A stretch of 64,000 nucleotides of DNA from the NCBI RefSeq assembly GCF_905404315.1, contig NC_066296.1:11284001-11348000 (forward strand), given 5' to 3'. Both the position numbers and the translations under genes were made by a program. The notes beneath the pieces were generated by a model. The model did no database searches. It was not told the origin of the DNA and was given only the letters and a program-made list of their open reading frames with translations. The stretch comes from Leptidea sinapis. Lineage: Eukaryota; Arthropoda; Insecta; Lepidoptera; Pieridae. Positions 62,719 to 64,000 of the stretch are shown one piece after another. Within the stretch, counting starts at the first letter, position 1. Every line of letters starts with the position of its first letter.

Positions 62719-62832
62719 CTTCTTCCGCGGCGGGTCGGGCGGCTCACACCCGCTGTCGCCGCACGCCCAGCGGACCAGGCGGGCGCGGGCTGCCTCCGCC
62801 GCCTCCACCCCGCGGGACCACGACGGAAGACC
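62671..62832 (-). CDS. DAAM: DAAM exon 1 (start codon exon)
   Basis: Encodes the N-terminus MPHALRRRWPMCPCFH, then donor gtgagt; the phase-0 join to exon 2 resembles the vertebrate DAAM start, which has a basic stretch and a Cys-Cys-Phe before the PEITY motif. The ATG is at 62718-62716, with A at -3. The exon is very GC- and CpG-rich. On the minus strand it is preceded by a cag acceptor at 62833-62835. The frame stays open over all 38 codons between acceptor and ATG (ending PPDPPRKK). So either this is a 5-prime UTR acceptor or a longer isoform continues from an exon beyond or upstream of the window. A nested LINE fragment begins about 20 bp past the donor. Confidence 0.82.
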
Positions 62833-62990
62833 CTGCCGACAAACATTAAATATTATAAATAAACTTTAAGAACAATTAAATAATGTTTTAGTACATCAAA
62901 CACTATTAACCGAACAATTCTTGTAAAAATATTTCGCAACGAATCTAACAATTTCAATGAAATTGACTATACTAGGGCCAACGAGACGAG

Positions 62991-63316
62991 ATTTTTTCAT
63001 TATGAAAAAGGTCCCTTACGACAAGACGAGCAGCACGTTCAGCTGATGGAAATTGATACGCCCTGCCCATAACAATGCAGTACAACTCAGGATTCTTGAA
63101 GAACCCAAAAAGTCTGAGTGGCATTACAATTGCACTCGTTGCAGAGAAGCAAAGCAAATAAGATATCAAGTCTCATTTGCCCAATAATTTCACTAGCTAC
63201 GACGCCCTTCAGACCGAAACACAGTATTTACGCATAACTGCTTCACGGCAGAAATAGCCGCCGTTGTGGTACCTATAGTCTAGCCGGCATCCTGTGCAAA
63301 GGAAACTCTCACTGGT
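62991..63316 (-). repeat. Family A repeat upstream of exon 1
   Basis: Poly-T, gcacgttcagctgatgg ... tgtgcaaaggaaactctcac tgg. It lies between exon 1 and anything further upstream. Confidence 0.88.
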
Positions 63317-63476
63317 ATAAAGAATGTAAACAAACGGACCGTTACGAGTTATAATGTCATTATTATGGCTGATTCGCACTCTAGTACAGACAACAGCGAT
63401 TAGAATAGGGAACTTATAATTCGAATATAATTTTTTCAAATAAAAATGTGTTGAAGACTTTGTTTACATTCTTTAT
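63317..63476. mobile_element. Small TIR element abutting family A
   Basis: 18-bp ends ATAAAGAATGTAAACAAA (63317-63334) and its complement (63459-63476). 160 bp, no ORF. Confidence 0.7.
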
Positions 63477-64000
63477 CTTCTCTCGTTGGCCTTACTATAC
63501 ACGTTGCTTTTGGACACATGTCACATCTCTGGAAAAACGGGTTTTTCCGAGTTTTCACACAGAACAGAGCTTGGTAACAGGTCCAGGAATATATATTTAC
63601 ATTATCACTTAGTCTGTTTCAAACAGCTTGTCTTTCGACACAGACTTCCCCTAGATGTTCCATGCCTCTCTGCCTTTTGCTATTTGGATCTACAGCAATT
63701 CTTGTCTGGTACTCTTCATTTGATATAATTTGATTATTATTTTAGTAAATTTTTTCCATGTTTTCCTATGAACATATTGTGTCCCGTCCACCGCCACTTT
63801 GAATTTAGTCATACCTTTTATTTCTTTCAACTCTTTTCTTATCTCCGACTACATTTCTTTCTATACCAATTTGACATACATTTTATTTTATTTGATATTC
63901 TATATTCAAAAAACTTAAAAAAGAAGATTCTCACATTTAAAAAGACCACCAAACGACAATATGGCGTGATGAGTATCTTGAACAGCGCCTACACCTTCTA
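63477..64000. other. Upstream flank, no recognised feature
   Basis: An 80-codon plus ORF at 63486-63728 without recognised family; the remainder is AT-rich. An upstream DAAM exon or promoter could lie here or beyond the window. Confidence 0.3.

Noticed and set aside
60170..60320. Paired tRNA genes in opposite orientation
   Set aside because: The ggttcgattccca motifs are part of the arms of a foldback element, with no tRNA fold around them.
7699..62718. Calling the formin Diaphanous (dia) rather than DAAM
   Set aside because: The exon 3 segment with KKWQIYCSK, the PEITY start, and the DAD FDDLISALRTGDVFG with FKRSRK are DAAM-type. Diaphanous has a different DAD and long polyproline FH1.
62533..62808. 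Start of DAAM at the GTG of an open frame at 62808
   Set aside because: GTG starts are not expected in this eukaryotic gene. The ATG at 62718 gives an N-terminus like other DAAM proteins.

Overview
This is a eukaryotic genome window, almost certainly from a butterfly or moth (Lepidoptera). It is AT-rich. It carries one long, intron-rich gene on the minus strand and is packed with repeats of types common in lepidopteran genomes: RTE and CR1/Jockey-like LINE tails, tRNA-headed SINEs, Helitron-like ends stopping at CTAGT, and TIR miniature elements. I see no prokaryotic operon, CRISPR array or intact viral genome.

The gene is the formin DAAM (Dishevelled-associated activator of morphogenesis), an actin nucleation and elongation factor controlled by Rho and Wnt/planar polarity signalling. 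I rebuilt 19 coding exons by translation and splice sites, from the start exon (62671-62832) to the stop (7699-7701). Every intron is GT-AG and every phase joins. The predicted protein is about 1113 residues, close to the size of human and fly DAAM proteins. Its order is: short Cys-containing N-terminus, GTPase-binding/FH3 region (exons 2-8), coiled coil (exons 9-11), short proline-rich FH1 and start of FH2 (exon 12), FH2 (exons 13-18), DAD motif and basic tail (exon 19). Intron 1 is about 17.5 kb and intron 2 about 13.8 kb.

Layout: 1-7.7 kb is downstream of the gene and holds LINE, MITE and Helitron fragments. From 7.7 to 31.3 kb lie exons 19 to 3, with introns full of repeats. From 31.3 to 62.7 kb lie the two giant introns around exon 2 (45041-45169), almost wholly repeat-derived. 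From 62.8 to 64 kb is sequence upstream of the start exon. One SINE-like family of about 0.3 kb (family A) occurs about 17 times.

Most interesting points: (1) a 32-bp duplication of the exon 17 5-prime splice site creates a second donor exactly 84 nt, in frame, downstream; (2) a CpG-rich island in intron 1 encodes a possible alternative phase-0 first exon; (3) the start exon is open upstream of its ATG to a splice acceptor, so a longer N-terminal isoform is possible; (4) two adjacent hairpins share the same AGGC loop; (5) direct repeats of 1.3-1.9 kb flank exons 17 and 18; (6) there are several unclassified foldback/TIR elements, including one with arrays of a TTTCGCCCC motif at both ends.
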